A DNA stretch of 64,000 bases, from contig LUCM01007323.1 of assembly GCA_008360955.1 (NCBI GenBank), positions 331,002-395,001 of the forward strand, read 5' to 3'. The notes under the pieces were generated by a model. It was given only the letters and a program-made list of their open reading frames with translations, searched no databases and was not told the origin of the DNA. Shown piece after piece: positions 25,561 to 38,319 of the stretch; within the stretch, counting starts at the first letter, position 1; each line of letters begins with the position of its first letter. This stretch comes from Fasciolopsis buskii. Taxonomy: Eukaryota > Platyhelminthes > Trematoda > Plagiorchiida > Fasciolidae. A program made the translations under genes and the position numbers.

Positions 25561-28500
25561 GATTCTCTTACACAAGAACCAGTCCACATTGGCATGTTTC
25601 AGATGGCACTCGTGGATGAAAAAAGTGCTTGACGTTGACGCTGACTGTCATAGTTACAGATCCGTGTTCCACGGCATAAGCCTCCACCCTCAGCGTGTTT
25701 GTTTATCCCCGAATGAGTGTACTTTAGTACGTACATGCGAGACTCCACATGAACGCGGCGTGTTTGATTTAACCTATTCGACGTGTTGAAAACAGACTAC
25801 CACTAGCAGTTGCCGAGAGACACAACACAGGAGAATTTAGATAAGGCGACGCAACTATGGGAAGCGCCTACATGGGCCCGATAATTCCTCTGTTAGGAAA
25901 AAAGATCCTGCCGGGACAGGTTTGAATCAAGCAACGGTAGCTAACTCCGGCTATGGAGAAATGGGCCATCTTCAACAATGAATATGTGCGCCATCCTCTC
26001 AGACGTGGCCCTACGAAAGGAGAAGCCCCGCATCGCCCTTGGTCGTTAGATATGCGCTTAAATGCCTTGAGGGACGATCTGGGGAAGTAGCGCGTCGGAC
26101 CTTCCGCCTCTCTAGCTTTCAAAGTGCCCCTGCACTCGCAGCGCAAACCTGCCACGTATGACAACGCCTAGAACAACTACTGCCTTTTTTTAACTAATCA
26201 AGCGAGCTCACTGAAACAACCAGGTGGTGCAATTTGCTGTCATCCTGTTTAGGAACAAATTACTGATCCCAGCATTCTCACGCTTCACCCTTCCCACCTC
26301 CCTATGACTTCCCGCTGCAACTCCTGTACCGACATCCGGCCCAATCTGCCGTCCGCGACTGATTTCAGTCCAGCTTTTTCCTGTCAATCCAAAGTAGTAG
26401 CATCGGTTGTAGCCCACACATGATCATTTATAACTGAACCCTCGTCGCATGTACAGCAGTCCCCTAAACCAGGCGAGTTCCACAAACAGACCCAAGAATG
26501 ACGTTGTTCTCTAACAATTGTGCTAGTCGTCCTGTCAGCTAAGTCCTGCGCATAGGATAAGAGACGCTGTTGCACTTAATCATTAATTGACTGGCAGTTC
26601 ACGACTAAGAATGAGTTCCAGAAAGTCTTGAGTCCTTCGGCGAATGATTTTAGGCCTTTCAATTTAAACTAAAAACGCATGCCTAGCGTATCACGCTGAA
26701 GATTATGATTGTGCTGGCGTTATTCCTGGCAGCGCACAAGTTCAAGTTTCATTTATGGCCCTTGGTTTCGTATTCCCGTGGAGTGGCTATTGCACCGAGG
26801 TTTCCTCTCGGAAATCGAGAAATATCCACACATTATTGCTATTAACATTGGAAAATGCCACGGCCCCGGAGTACGTCACGTTCTCTGCTCTACCTCTGAT
26901 GTCCCTATAGCAATCAGTATTCACAAACTACGGATAGAAATTCAAAGGTATTATCTAAGATAGTAACGAAAATTTTACCGGAATAACTTATTTACATTGC
27001 CGTCATAATCGTTTAGTTTCTGCTTTTGCGTGTTTTCAATTAGAGAGCGACGAAACCCATTTGACACATTTGTCGGTTTTAGCGTTCTCTCTCCTGTCAT
27101 TTGACGCCCACTTTTAATATGTACTATTCAGGCGTTATCACAAATCTGAGGTGTGGGAGTAGTGGGTGATATGTAAGAATTGTGGTGATCTCATCGCCAG
27201 AACACTCCATGCAATGGCCGTGTGAAATGTGAGTGTATCCAAAATGCCCTAGTCTTGGAAGCAAACGACATACAGTTTGTTTTCATAGAGAACGTTTAGA
27301 GTGCATGTCATGGAGAAAAATTCGAAAGAACCGCTCCAAAAGAAAACATAGCTAACGACACGTGAAAAGATGGGATTGTCACAGTGCCCTAGGACTCCCA
27401 TTTTAATGCACACCAAGCTGGAAGTTGCCAGCGGCCGCACCTGGAATTTAAACCCAAAGCTGCCACGGAAGTAAACGAGAAGCAACCAGTTGCTCAGCAC
27501 TTACCATACTGAAGAAGATATCTGCAGAAACCGAAGGAGAAGAAGCGGATAAACGGACCATAGATCAAAAGTTAAAAGGGAGGAATGACAGTCACGGCTT
27601 CAAAGAATTGTAGTGATTGCGGCAAAATAAGATAACACAGAAGTAAACTACACATGTCGTTCTGCTTTCCAATGTCCCGGTTAAGGCATTTTTCCAGGCA
27701 ATATCCACAAATTAGAGACCTGTTATTTCCGTCTTTCTGCCGATCTTCTTGCGTCAGCATGACAACAAATTTCCCCTTGGATAGGACCAAATATTACGCC
27801 CACCGCGCATAAAATAGGATATTTGAGGTGAATTTTTACTCAGGGGTAAGCCCCAGGACGCCACCAGTGATTTATATGATAGCTATAAAGGATTTCTATA
27901 ATAGCTCACAATGTCAGCCACTCTCCCACCCAGGCATTCATCGACTTGAAACTTTCAATGGAGCGGATTAATGTTATAAGCTTTCTTCCTTTAATGGAAC
28001 GATTTTGCTGTTTATTTTAGGCTCCATCGCGTATCTGGGATCGTTCAAAAAATACGCAACGTCTATCTCGGAAAGCAAGAGACAAAGGAATAAGCCACCA
28101 GCGCGACACTCAGAAACCTCCGTTATTGCTTAATTAGAGGAACATCAAGCACTAAGATATAAGCCACCAATGATGCACGAAAATAAGCTTTTCACCTCAT
28201 TTTCTATGTGTAACAGGAGCCTTCGTTTCACTGTTTGCTTCTTTATGTTTCCAGAACCAAATTGTGACCCCTAATATCCAACACTTCAGAGGATTTCAGT
28301 CCGACAACAGCATTTATTGTGAAACGCACTGCCCAATCGATAAGTAAATTCAAACCTTCTGCCTATTTTGGACCGTGTGTGATACCTCCCCGCGCGTTGC
28401 CAAGCAGCGGCCCTGACCTTGCCCTCACCTGCTGAACCTCTATCCTCCGAAAGATATCCAGTTTTAAACCACACCGGGGGAAAATGTCGGCAACTGTGCC

Positions 28501-31500
28501 ACACAATAAGTTTCTAAGCTGGACACCTCTAACTACCTTCCAACAAACCACATCCCATTATGACTAGAATTATGGGGACGAATGTAAAAATTCACCGCTA
28601 ATCATTTACTGGATCCCAAACGTAACCCTGGATAGCGCGGCTCCCAACAGTCCCGCTTTCGTTCCGCCGATAGTTTGATTTCTTGGACCTGCTCCCGTCT
28701 GAAACTGATGAGAAAATTGCCTCAAGTACTCCATTCCTCCGCATGGCGAAGATTTCAAACAAAGCAGGCTCCTATATCATCAGACTGCTATTGTATTAGT
28801 CGAAATATTACCTACTTCAGCTCTCGCATTTCAGCCTAGACATTTCACTAGCGGAGATATCCAAGGCCTCTTTCTGATTTGGCATTCAGTTCTTATGTGC
28901 AAACGATAACCTAAGTATTCTTAATTGCGTCATACCCTTCCGGAATGAAGGCGACATAAAAATCGTGTAAACACCTATGCCTAGTGTGATATCTTCTGTT
29001 GATGATAGCACCTCTGACGATCAACGTTACAGTGACGGCTGAAATGTGAGAATTCATTAAAGATGGATGCAACGTCAGCCTCGAATCTTTGTCTAACACA
29101 AGTGCACCAGCTGCCATTAGCCCAATGTCGGGTGCCCTCATTACATTGCGACGAATTGTGCCTGTGAATCACAGAGAAAGCAGCCTAAATTTTAATTTAA
29201 AAGCACTCCGGTTTAACCGTTTGCAGAGAAACATGGTCTTCCGCTAACGCTATCGTCGTAACCAAACACTTAATTTCTCCCTTAAAATTTTGCAAGAAAA
29301 CTGCTAACTCCCTCCACTTCCGAGATTTCCTACGGCCCGAACCAACTTCAAATATGGCCATGCCTTTTGCCTGTTTTCTCCCTTCGCATCTTAAGATTTG
29401 GAGCAAGTTGCATTATTTTTCAGGTACTCGATTTCAAAGCCCTGAAAACAGCAAACTAACCTAAGGAACCCCCGTCGAACGCTCAGAGAAAGGCATGGGA
29501 GACCTCAGGTTTGGAATTTTCAAGGGAGAGTTTAAGAATAATCCAAGAAAACATTTTGAAATCAACGAAAACGAGAAGGGTTTAAAAGTGTATTCACTCT
29601 TTGACGTTGTCGAACCAGGCATCCATTTCTGCATGCCGGAGATTTATGCCAATAATGAAAGTCGCACCTATAACGGGTTCCGAAGGGTGTTGAGCCATCC
29701 AGCAACTCTTCCCAAAATACGGTTCCGAACAGTGGGGGCAAGGGAGATTTGCGAGGTTTGGGGGGACTCATCCAGGCAAATCTAGTCGGATCGACCAATC
29801 CCTACCGGACGTCTTAAGTGTGTTTGCACATTGTTCTTGGTCAAGGCCAGACAGAGAAAATATCAAGGGGCTAGGAGCGTTCAACAGCAGTAGTTATTCC
29901 CGAGGACCGGCAGGGAGCAAAATTCAAGCACTATCTCCCTATCGGCCTGATATGCATACCCAATATTGTCTGCAAAAGCTGGTAAAGAGTGACGAATGCA
30001 GGCTCTTGATGAGGCATGAAATCACGGACAGAGGCCAAAGTGGGCTTTTCAAGTGCCCATCCTGCCCATCGGATATTCTCAGGGTCTGATAACCAACCGC
30101 TTGTACAGATTAAATGAAAACCTGAACAGAATATAGTGTTCAAACTTTATTAAAACTATTTTCTGGAAGAAATGACGTGATTTATTCGCCGAGTTGGATT
30201 GCTAATGTTATTTATGGGGTGACCAGATGCAGGCAGCCTGAGGGTGGAGTGCATGGAGCTTTGGTCTGCGGACGTGATTTTTATCTACTTAGCGCATGTT
30301 GGAACGTCCACGGGGTTACGTTTTGCCGCTGAGTGCGAACTATGCTTTTTCATTTTTTCTTTCAGAGACAACTGATCAGCTGGCAGTTCCCGACTAGTGG
30401 CAGAAAACGAATTTCTTCGGAATTTTTGTGTAATCGAGGTCCGGCAGCTCCTCTCGACTGCCATTTACAAGCTGCTCGCGCACGCTTCGCTGGCACGCTC
30501 ATGTCCAATATCGCGAGCCTGTAACTAATTTCCACTTTCTTTTCGTCGTGCCGGCATAATGTCTGGGTTCTCAATACTCAGTCGTACGGCACCAACTGAG
30601 AATAACGTACAGATGGCAATAACGGTTAAGAACAGGCAAACGCAATGCGGGAACCGTGCTAAAGTAATCGAAATTACAGAAAATTTAGGGAAAGGGATGA
30701 AAAATGCAGAGACGGGTACCAGTCGCCAAGCGCTTCGCCGAAAAATTTCCGGATGCACCATTGGCCATTGAATAATTTCTGTTCTTTCTCAGTGGAATTG
30801 AACCCAACTCTAGTATGGAGGCCTGCCATGAGGCGTACTCCAAAGGGATTTTACTTAACTCTTGTAGGAATAAGGCCAGCAATCACATGCGGCAAATCTG
30901 AAGTAGTTTATACTTTAATGGTTCAAACGAGTAACTTCAGTACAGCCATGCTCTCACCTTGCGACCAGAAGGCGCTTGATTTGACGCAGCATGGGTTAGT
31001 CAAGTATTGATTACATTTAACGAAATACTTAATGTTTCTTGATAAAAAATATCGTTGAACTGACGGATGCCAAGCTTTCTACGTCTTCTCACCCGACCTT
31101 GGTATATCGACTATGTAGGCAATTTTCTACTAGATCGCAAACCGCCAGTTTTCTGCACTGTTGCATCAGCGAGGACTAGCGAGATCATTTCTCAGGAACG
31201 GCAGCTTACATTACTGGTGGGTTACCACGACTCCGCAACAGGGGATTGCACATGCGTAATTCTTCAGGGATCTGCTCTTGAACCCATTCCCTTCCCCTAG
31301 TTTATAAATGACTGCTTACAGGAACTGGCTAACCCTTTCTTTAATCTTACAGACTATGTCAAGTTGGCGGAGAAATAATATCCAAAGAGTTAGAAGTAGC
31401 CATAAAATGAATGACTCGATGGGATTTTCCGTCTGATCCTGACAAATTTCATTTCCTGACACCAAAAGTTGATGAATCCAGCAATGGGCCGCTGCACCAG

Positions 31501-32880
31501 AAATCAAGGAGTTAGGGGTCGTCTTTGCGCACGGCTGTCAGACGTCTAGGTAGAGTCACTGGCGACCAACAAGGCCACAGTGGCACTGACCAGTTTTCGT
31601 ATTGCAACATCGTGCTCTCAGATAAAGATATTCAGCATGCTAGATCATGATAGACCTAACAGACATAGAGGCTGAGAATCTTTTCCAGTTGCTGCCGTGT
31701 GTGGAACAAGGGGGCATAGCATGAAGCTACGGAAGAGCCACCGTAGGCTACAATTTATAGGAGTACTTTAAGAACCAGGAGCAGATTTTCTGAGAGAGCT
31801 GTTTGGCGACCTTTAGTTGTAGCTTTCCACAGAGCCCTGGACCTATGATAGAGCACGGCATTTCCGGATTTGGGAGAAAAATGGGGTCGGATACACCTTG
31901 TTCCTTTTATCTTGCCTTGTATATTTGATTATACCGTGTAAATGTACCAGTAAATATGGGTTCAATATCGCCTAAAAATCTCCGCCTTTCAGAAAACAGA
32001 GAAATTCGCATCCGGCGCAGGGCTGGAAGCTAGGGATCCTCGCTGATAGCATACCGATCTGAATGCTTGTTTAGTCGTTGCGGTCACTCAGATCTTGCAC
32101 TAACTGAATAGAACTGGACCACGTGAAGAATTTTCGACGGGAGTATGGTGTGAGTCGCTACGTTCTTTGGGCAAAATGGACTAAACGAAGCTCAGTTGTG
32201 CCTAGGGAAGGCAGGTTGCCCCGGCTTGCATTTATTTCTCATTTCTTCGGACGATTGTTTTGTTTTTCAGGTTAAATGTACTCACGCGCGCTCTCTCAGA
32301 GCACGACTCTAAATATCGCGCTCCCTTGTGGGTGGCGCGCCAGTAGGTTTGCGCAAGGTTCATGCAATACAGCTTGTTACTGTCAGGTTTTCCACCGCTC
32401 AAGATCAACAGGGAAATAATTTCGTTTTCATTTTTCTGTTTCCTGTCAGTGTATGCATTTCATAGAATCACAATGTATTTTAAATTTCAACGAATTCTAA
32501 GTTTAGAGTGCTGGCTATATGCACTTTGTATTTCAAACACCGTAGGTGAAGACTTTGATGGCGTTGTTGATTCAATGTTTGCTTCAGACTACATTGCTTT
32601 TCACTCTTTATGATTGTGAAATAGAATTTTTGACCAATTTCAAAATTGGTTCTATGCTCTCTCGGGCACTGCTTGCTGTTATTTGCTGGAAAGAGAAACG
32701 ATTCCATTCTTCCCTAGGACAAAAATATGCAGAATGGTTCCTCGTAGGATCATAACCTCACGAAAACTTCCGGAGCACTTTGGGAACCTTTCCAGTCGTT
32801 CTCGCTAAAATTCGACTAAATTTTAGATACTTTTACTTCATATAAAATATATTTTCATGATACTGCAGCAAGTTAGCAAT
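25561..32880. other. No recognisable gene
   Basis: About 7.3 kb in which no frame or splice-bounded segment shows a known motif. The longest frames (25868-26164, 28363-28551, 29495-29785 and their neighbours) translate to low-likelihood, strand-overlapping peptides. Nothing resembling a tRNA, rRNA or tandem array was seen. Confidence 0.5.
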
Positions 32881-33039
32881 TCCACGCTCACAGCTGGATC
32901 GTGGATCCTGGTGGGTCACCAATGGCGTTCTGATGGAGAATGGATGAGCTACCGTGTGTGGTGAACTCTGCCGGTGTTTGTTGGAATTTTTTCTCCTTGG
33001 TTCCGGTGACACAGGTTTGCGTAGATAATGACAATAATG

Positions 33040-33240
33040 TATATGAAACCTGTTCATGTAACTTATCCCTCCTAAAAATAATCGGAAACCAACCAAAAAA
33101 TCACAAAATTCGCACGGTAAAAATAACAAGACTGTTGCTTGCTGTGGTTTGTTATTTTGCCCTTCTTGTTTTCTCCATTCTTTGAATTTTTATTTGCATG
33201 TTGTTGCGTCGGCACCATGCTTTTTGCATGCAGGTACCTA
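33040..33240 (+). repeat. RTE-LINE 3'-tail repeat, copy 1
   Basis: The stretch from about 33055, beginning tgtaacttatccctcctaaa, is a diverged direct copy of 55315-55490. Shared words include taaaaataatc, accaaaaa, atcacaaaat, tttgcatg, ttgcgt and atgctt in the same order and spacing. At 55.3 kb the repeat directly follows an RTE reverse-transcriptase C-terminus, so it is most likely that element's 3' untranslated end. No coding part was recognised here, so this is probably a 5'-truncated insertion. The upstream 32885-33040 also shares scattered words with 42565-42680. Confidence 0.6.
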
Positions 33241-35428
33241 CGAATCTTCCCTCTTAAGATGGATGAGTAGGAATTTCTGCTCAAGCTGTTGAGACGAGGA
33301 AGTAGCCTTCGCATCGTTGGTCAATGCATTTACTTATGATGCACGCTTCGTAGTCCAAGAAACGTCATCATTTAACCAGTTTTTGGTATCCCAGTTGACT
33401 TACTGTTTGGTTGCAGTGGACTCCCATCCACAGCATTGTTCTCACTGAAAAAGGACCTTTTGTATTATGGGATTCCGTTTTCTCGACGAAACGATGTGGG
33501 AACCTTCTCATACTCATTATCCATTCAGTTAAAAGGTCCCAATATTCCGCTTTGGGACAGGCAACAAGTCACGATTCTCGAGTATTTTTAGCCAATAGGG
33601 CCTTTGATCAGGCAAGGATTTGTTTGCGCTCTTGTTACTTAAAATGGGAGAAAGCATGGTTTGTCTGCATCTCGAAGGCAAACAAACCGAACGTAAAGTT
33701 CATTTGCCGTACGGAATGTAAACTCGCCCAAGGACTTGGGTGTTTTCCAGTACTTTTTGGCGTTTTAATTTTATTTAGGCGAGAAATTCCAACGTAAGTC
33801 GAAACAAGTAAGTGGTTTTTCGGGAAACCTTTTCATACTTTTCTGGGCTTCCTGGATACAAACTTATCACTGCACTAGTCACCCGAGGGTATTTATCTTC
33901 CATCAAATCATTCCTGAAACGACACTTTTGAACGTGCACTTCTTAAGGTCCCTAGCATAGCACAGTATGATAAATTACAAAATGTCCTTGTGTGAGAAGC
34001 GTGTGGCGGCCAACAGTAATCAGTAAAATATTATTCAAGCAAGGTATGGCCTTGGTAGGATGCTGTAAAATAAAGAGAAAGCAGCCTGATTTGTCTCCAG
34101 TTTGAAACGTAATAAATTTGTGGTGGCATTTGTCTGTCAAGTCAGTAATACTTTATTTATGTTTTTTTGTTAGTATGCTTTACCTCCAGCGTATATCAGA
34201 GCGGATTGTTTTATTATTTGGGAGTTGCAATTCTGCTTCGGCACTTGATCCCATCCATTCTCTCTTTTGGTTGATCGAAAATAAATAAGGTAGCTTTTTT
34301 CTAGCCTTTTTGCTTTACCGTTGGATATCATTTATCGGTTCCTGAATTATGGAGGAGCAAACCAGCATCAGGCAAAAAACTGACCGCAAATACCCATTAT
34401 GGTCCAATGTCCTGAGTCTGTGAGCTCCCAGATTTCCGACTCCAACTTGTTCTTCGTCAGCTGTAAATAACGATCGAACCGGGATTGCCAATTAAAAGGT
34501 TAACAACAGTGATAAATGAATAGGGTGGAACGTCGGTAGCTAACAGGATTGTGTATCTTACAGATTACAACTTTGCATGCAAGCAGCTCTGATAAATCAA
34601 TGAATTTTGTTAGAGGACTAAATTGTACGGTGGAGTGGGTTCAGTAATGGACTTTCGAAGGGAACGACGTCCAAGCGATTCTGTTTCACGGGCGTCTGTC
34701 CTCCAACCGGCTTCATTTTCTATAACAAGTATTTGATTTCGTGGATTACTAGCAAAGCTTCTCTCGAATGTTTGCTACTCTGCTGTTTAAACTCCAGGCT
34801 TTGCCGCTTTTACTGTCCCTTTATATCATGTATTTCACACACGACAGCTTTTGTCACGGATAAATCCCCGTTTGTCCACAGTTTGCAGCAAGTTGACTGG
34901 CTCTGTTAGTTCTACCATATATTTATTTTCTGACCCATCACGATACAAACTCTGTTAACCTACTATCACACTGTTGTTCTCTTGGTTGATCTTACAAGTC
35001 CTTGGAACTTCTCCAACTTGAGGCTTGCAAGTAACTGGGCGCCGCAGGCCTGGTCTATTTATATCAAGGGCGCTGGGGCTTGAATCCTTCATCTTTCAAT
35101 ATTATGATTTTAGCAGCCAGAAAATGTCTGGTCGATAGTTTATTCGTCTATGCTCCATAAACTACCCCTGGTGTCACGAGATGGATGACATGTTAAACTT
35201 AATAAGCTTCTTTAGGCCGCAAACAGTCCTCCGGTAGATCCATTTGCGGACGAATTAAAAACATCACCGAAATATCCTGGGATAACTTGGTGGTTGTTGT
35301 TTTGGTTGGTATCTCACAGAACTGAACAGTAGTAAAAAAAATAGTGGAATTAGGCGCAAGAAAAAATATATTGAAATCTATATACAACTTAAGTGCCGCC
35401 GCAAAAGTGGCGAAGGAGGAAGCGATGC
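33241..35428. other. No recognisable gene
   Basis: A 128-codon plus-strand frame (33411-33797) is the largest here. Its translation has no motif or splice context that I can support, and the rest is short frames. Confidence 0.45.
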
Positions 35429-35456
35429 GAGAGAGAGAGAGAGAGAGAGAAAGAGA
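35429..35456 (+). repeat. (GA)n microsatellite
   Basis: Tract of GA units, pure from 35429 to about 35450 and then interrupted (aaagaga). It lies inside overlapping chance frames on both strands. Confidence 0.95.
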
Positions 35457-35559
35457 AGTAAACAGTGTTGAGTTCACCGTACGTGTAGTAGCTGTTCCCT
35501 CCAACTCATCGGTTGTTCGTCGGAATCCATGGTACGCCAGTGCGCTAAATACTGCTATG

Positions 35560-36390
35560 TTGATCAGACCAAAGTGTAGGGTTGATTTAAGTGTCCAAAC
35601 CCTTGAGCCTTTGTCTAAATGGTCTGGCTTACAAGTCATTGGCGATGGTGGTCAAGTAGATTAGTTAACCCCATCCCATAAATTCGGAGATTTAAATTCC
35701 AAATCCGCCGGTCACTCTAGTAGTACGTGGTTACTCGTTGTCGCTAGTCTCGTTGCCACGACTCGTGGTGTCAATTCGCTCCAAGTTTCAACTTCATGGT
35801 TGCCGTTTCCTCCCTCCTTGATGTAGTGGTTCCCGTCGGCTATGAGACTCGCTCCTCCTACCGCACTGATGAGTTGTGCATGTAGTAAAAAGTAGGACGA
35901 CGTGATGGTCCCCTAGCTCAGTCTGCGCACACTTCCAATGGATCTAGACGTCCCGGGCACGTAGTACATCACCCTGCCACAGATGTCGGTAAGCATCCCG
36001 TGGTTGGTTCGGAATCAGGGTCTAGACGTCTGCGGTAAGGTGACTATTGGTGATCGGTCAATGTGGTGAAGAGAACCAAGCATTTGCCATCGTCCTCAGA
36101 TTTTGATGCAAACACTTTCGCAAGGAAAAGGCGATTCCTAGGATTCACTGGCCTCGGATATTTAGGCTCGTTGCCATATCATAACTGTTGGGACCTTAGA
36201 TGGTTCTTTATCACTGTAAATCTCAATGCCATGATTGACAATCTCTCCGTGAAGTGCGACCTGTCGGCTATGGAGCATGCCCTTTTCACTACCCTGATGC
36301 ACCTACTTCTCTATCAAAAAGAGGCCTTTGAGACACGGTCACCTGGGATCATCTCAAAAGACATTCATAGCTTAAAATGTCCGCCCCGTT
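35560..36390 (+). repeat. Dispersed repeat family A, copy 1 (most diverged)
   Basis: Shares ordered words with the copies at 36590-37190 and 41060-41760. Examples are acagatgtcggtaagcat against cagatgccgatgagcat, a ggaatcagggtctag segment against gaaatcagggtttag, then gatcggtcaat against cagtcaacc, and a catcgtcctcagatttt segment against cctcgtcctcacacttt. The opening agtgtagggttgatttaagt matches agtagagggttgacttggga in copy 2. No convincing coding potential or terminal structure was found, so the class (SINE, non-autonomous DNA element or part of a LINE) is unresolved. Confidence 0.6.
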
Positions 36391-36589
36391 GATGCTGAGG
36401 CATTTCTAACCAAGACCTCTTAGGAAACAAAAACATTATTTATATATTTTACATAGGTCTGAGTACATATGATGTACCATCGAAATCTTGGGGAATGATG
36501 GAAACGGTGAGCAAAAATGGACAGGAAAATAAACGGAGTTCACTGCAATTTCCAGTTTTTATGTTCCCCATCTTCACATCACCGGCCGA

Positions 36590-37190
36590 CTATCGGGATC
36601 CGAGTTTTCTCGGGGCTTGACAGTGCCCGACTGCCGCAACCAAAGTAGAGGGTTGACTTGGGAGGACCCTACCTCCCAAGTTGTCTAACTTACAAACCAG
36701 CAGGACAATCCGAGGATCAGGTAACTCGATGAAGACCGGTGACAGACTGTTTAGTTAATGCCTTCTGATTGGGCTGGACATCTTGGTAGTCAGAACTCTT
36801 CTCCATAGATGCCGGTGATCATGCAGCCGTTTGCTTCGTATGCCGCCTGTGGATGGTTTGGAATCAAGGTTTAGCCAGCTCTCCTCGACTGATTATTAAT
36901 GATCAGTCAACCCGGTGGAAGGTGTTGGACTTCCGCCTTTGTCCTGCCACTTTAGTAGGGACAGCGCCATGAGAAGGCAGTGCATAAGACTTCCTCATCG
37001 GAGGCTGTTGGAGACGCCGGTTACTTGTGAGCATTTCGGGCGGCATTCAGGACAGATAACCAACTCAAACCGTGAGACACTCATCTCCTATCATGCGGAG
37101 ACATTTCAAATGGAAAACACCATTGACTGCGACGCTAAAACTTATCGCCCCAGTTCTTCAACCGTCGCGTTGGGGGATCTAGTAGGTCCC
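36590..37190 (+). repeat. Dispersed repeat family A, copy 2
   Basis: Aligns by eye with 41390-41750 over several hundred bases in the same orientation. Shared blocks include agatgccg, gccgtttgctt, gtatgc, aaggtttag, cagtcaaccc, a gtcctgccactttagt/gtcctcacactttagt block, gagaaggcagtg/gagagcagtg, gagcatttcg and catgcgga.gcatt. A 96-codon frame (36915-37205) crosses it, but that frame is not preserved in copy 3, so I do not call it coding. Confidence 0.7.
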
Positions 37191-37971
37191 AACCCGGCAG
37201 TTTAAATCAACCTACTCGATACAACCCATCGGCTAATATTTTATATACTTTTGACGCTTCATCTATCGTCTATTCAAACTCACCATTCGTTCTAACAATT
37301 GACCTGTAATCCAATGCCTTAGAAGGGGTCTCTAACAACATTTTCGCCGTGACGAATTTGCAGACAATAGTACTCAGATACCGTAGGTCTTCGAATACCT
37401 TCTGTACAAAATATTCAACAACGGGCTTTCAGCCTTTTTATGTTTCCAAACGAAAACATGGATAATAATGAGGATATTTGGACTAGCGGTGCTTATTTTC
37501 AGTTTATAGTGGGGCGAAAGTATATTGACAAGCCTCAAGTTATTGTAGCTAATTACCAGTCGGCATTTTCGGGCTATTTAGAAATAACTATCTCTTCGAC
37601 AACATAAAGGCCCTATTTCATCGAAGGTCGTTATTTTTCTCCCACTTGGTGTCTCACTGTGTTACTGGTTTACTTCATGTACCTGAATAATAGTATCTTT
37701 GCGGGTCATCTTTTTCGGTTACCTTGTGACTTTAATTTTGGTTCACATCATATCTAGTTTTTGAATGTGCCGTTCCAGATGTAATATCCCAGTTTCACAT
37801 ATCCAGTATTTTAGGATTTTTATATTGGCTTATGCTTTTATTCAAGATGGAAGTGTACCTAAGTAGACTGATACTGAAAACAATCGCTGCTAATATAGTA
37901 CTCGTTATCTTATATGCCGTAATTTATTCTAAACTTTTAGAAACCTTTCAAATACTTAATCGCCTGAAATC

Positions 37972-38161
37972 ATGCTTATACTGGAAGATCAAATATGGAT
38001 GATCGTCGTGGGATTTGTGATAGCATTCGTTTTGGCTTTTGGCCTCGGTGCTAACGATGTGGCGAACACGTTTGGCTCAAGCGTTGGTTCAGGCGTATTA
38101 ACCTTAAAACAAGCGTGCCTACTAGCAACTATTTGCGAAATGTCCGGTGCAGTGCTCTTGG
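37972..38161 (+). CDS. SLC20/PiT sodium-phosphate cotransporter, exon 1 (start codon)
   Basis: The product is an inner-core SLC20-type inorganic phosphate transporter (Na-coupled Pi uptake across the plasma membrane). The exon encodes residues 1-63 plus one base. The start is supported by an in-frame TAA twelve bases upstream (37957-37959) and by the first transmembrane span beginning right after it. Residues 8-25 form a hydrophobic helix ending in [10 protein letters not shown] (26-35), the PiT signature that occurs once in each half of the protein. [20 protein letters not shown] then follows the family pattern closely. The N-terminal tail is shorter than in vertebrate PiT proteins. The donor is G|GTAAGC in phase 1. 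Joined to the next three exons the frame is open for exactly 176 codons. The C-terminal half, with the large loop and second signature, lies right of the window. PiT1 and PiT2 orthology cannot be separated from this part. Confidence 0.93.
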
Positions 38162-38208
38162 GTAAGCTTTACTTAGCTGAAGCTACTCCAACCATCTTAT
38201 AAATCTAG
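38162..38208 (+). other. 47-bp intron 1 of the PiT gene
   Basis: GTAAGC donor and ATCTAG acceptor. Removing it joins Gly codon halves (g|ga) and continues the family sequence LLG-AKVSNTLRKG without loss. So short an intron near the 5' end, followed by very long ones, is the pattern described for schistosome genes. Confidence 0.9.
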
Positions 38209-38319
38209 GAGCTAAAGTATCCAATACGCTGCGGAAAGGCATTGTGGATATTGAATTGTTTTCCGGCCTGGAAAACGGACCTGCCACTTTAATGGCTGGA
38301 CAGGTAGCTGCACTTGGAG
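38209..38319 (+). CDS. SLC20/PiT transporter, exon 2
   Basis: A 111-bp, phase 1-1 exon. It encodes AKVSNTLRKGIVDIELFSGL followed by ENGPATLMAGQVAALG. These are the first loop (in this family AKVSETIRKGLID is typical) and the start of the third membrane span with the LMAG motif. The donor is GAG|GTAAAT, and the frame runs into a stop six bases later, so splicing is required. The acceptor partner is 14.5 kb away at 52794, and the joined protein matches the family without a gap. Confidence 0.92.

Noticed and set aside
27505..27561. Minus-strand ATG frame of 19 codons ending at a GTAAGT donor, considered as the first exon of the Ig gene
   Set aside because: It has no signal peptide character and no Ig strand or Cys, and short ATG-to-donor frames are expected by chance.
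28427..28530. Minus-strand frame with two Cys ending in phase 0 at GTGAGG, considered as the missing Ig half-domain
   Set aside because: The distance from either Cys to the Trp of the next exon and the lack of an Ig B-strand pattern do not fit. It is also over 22 kb away, with no supporting acceptor.
35344..35664. Open frames on both strands across the (GA)n tract
   Set aside because: Dinucleotide repeats lack stops in several frames. The flanking residues show no motif.
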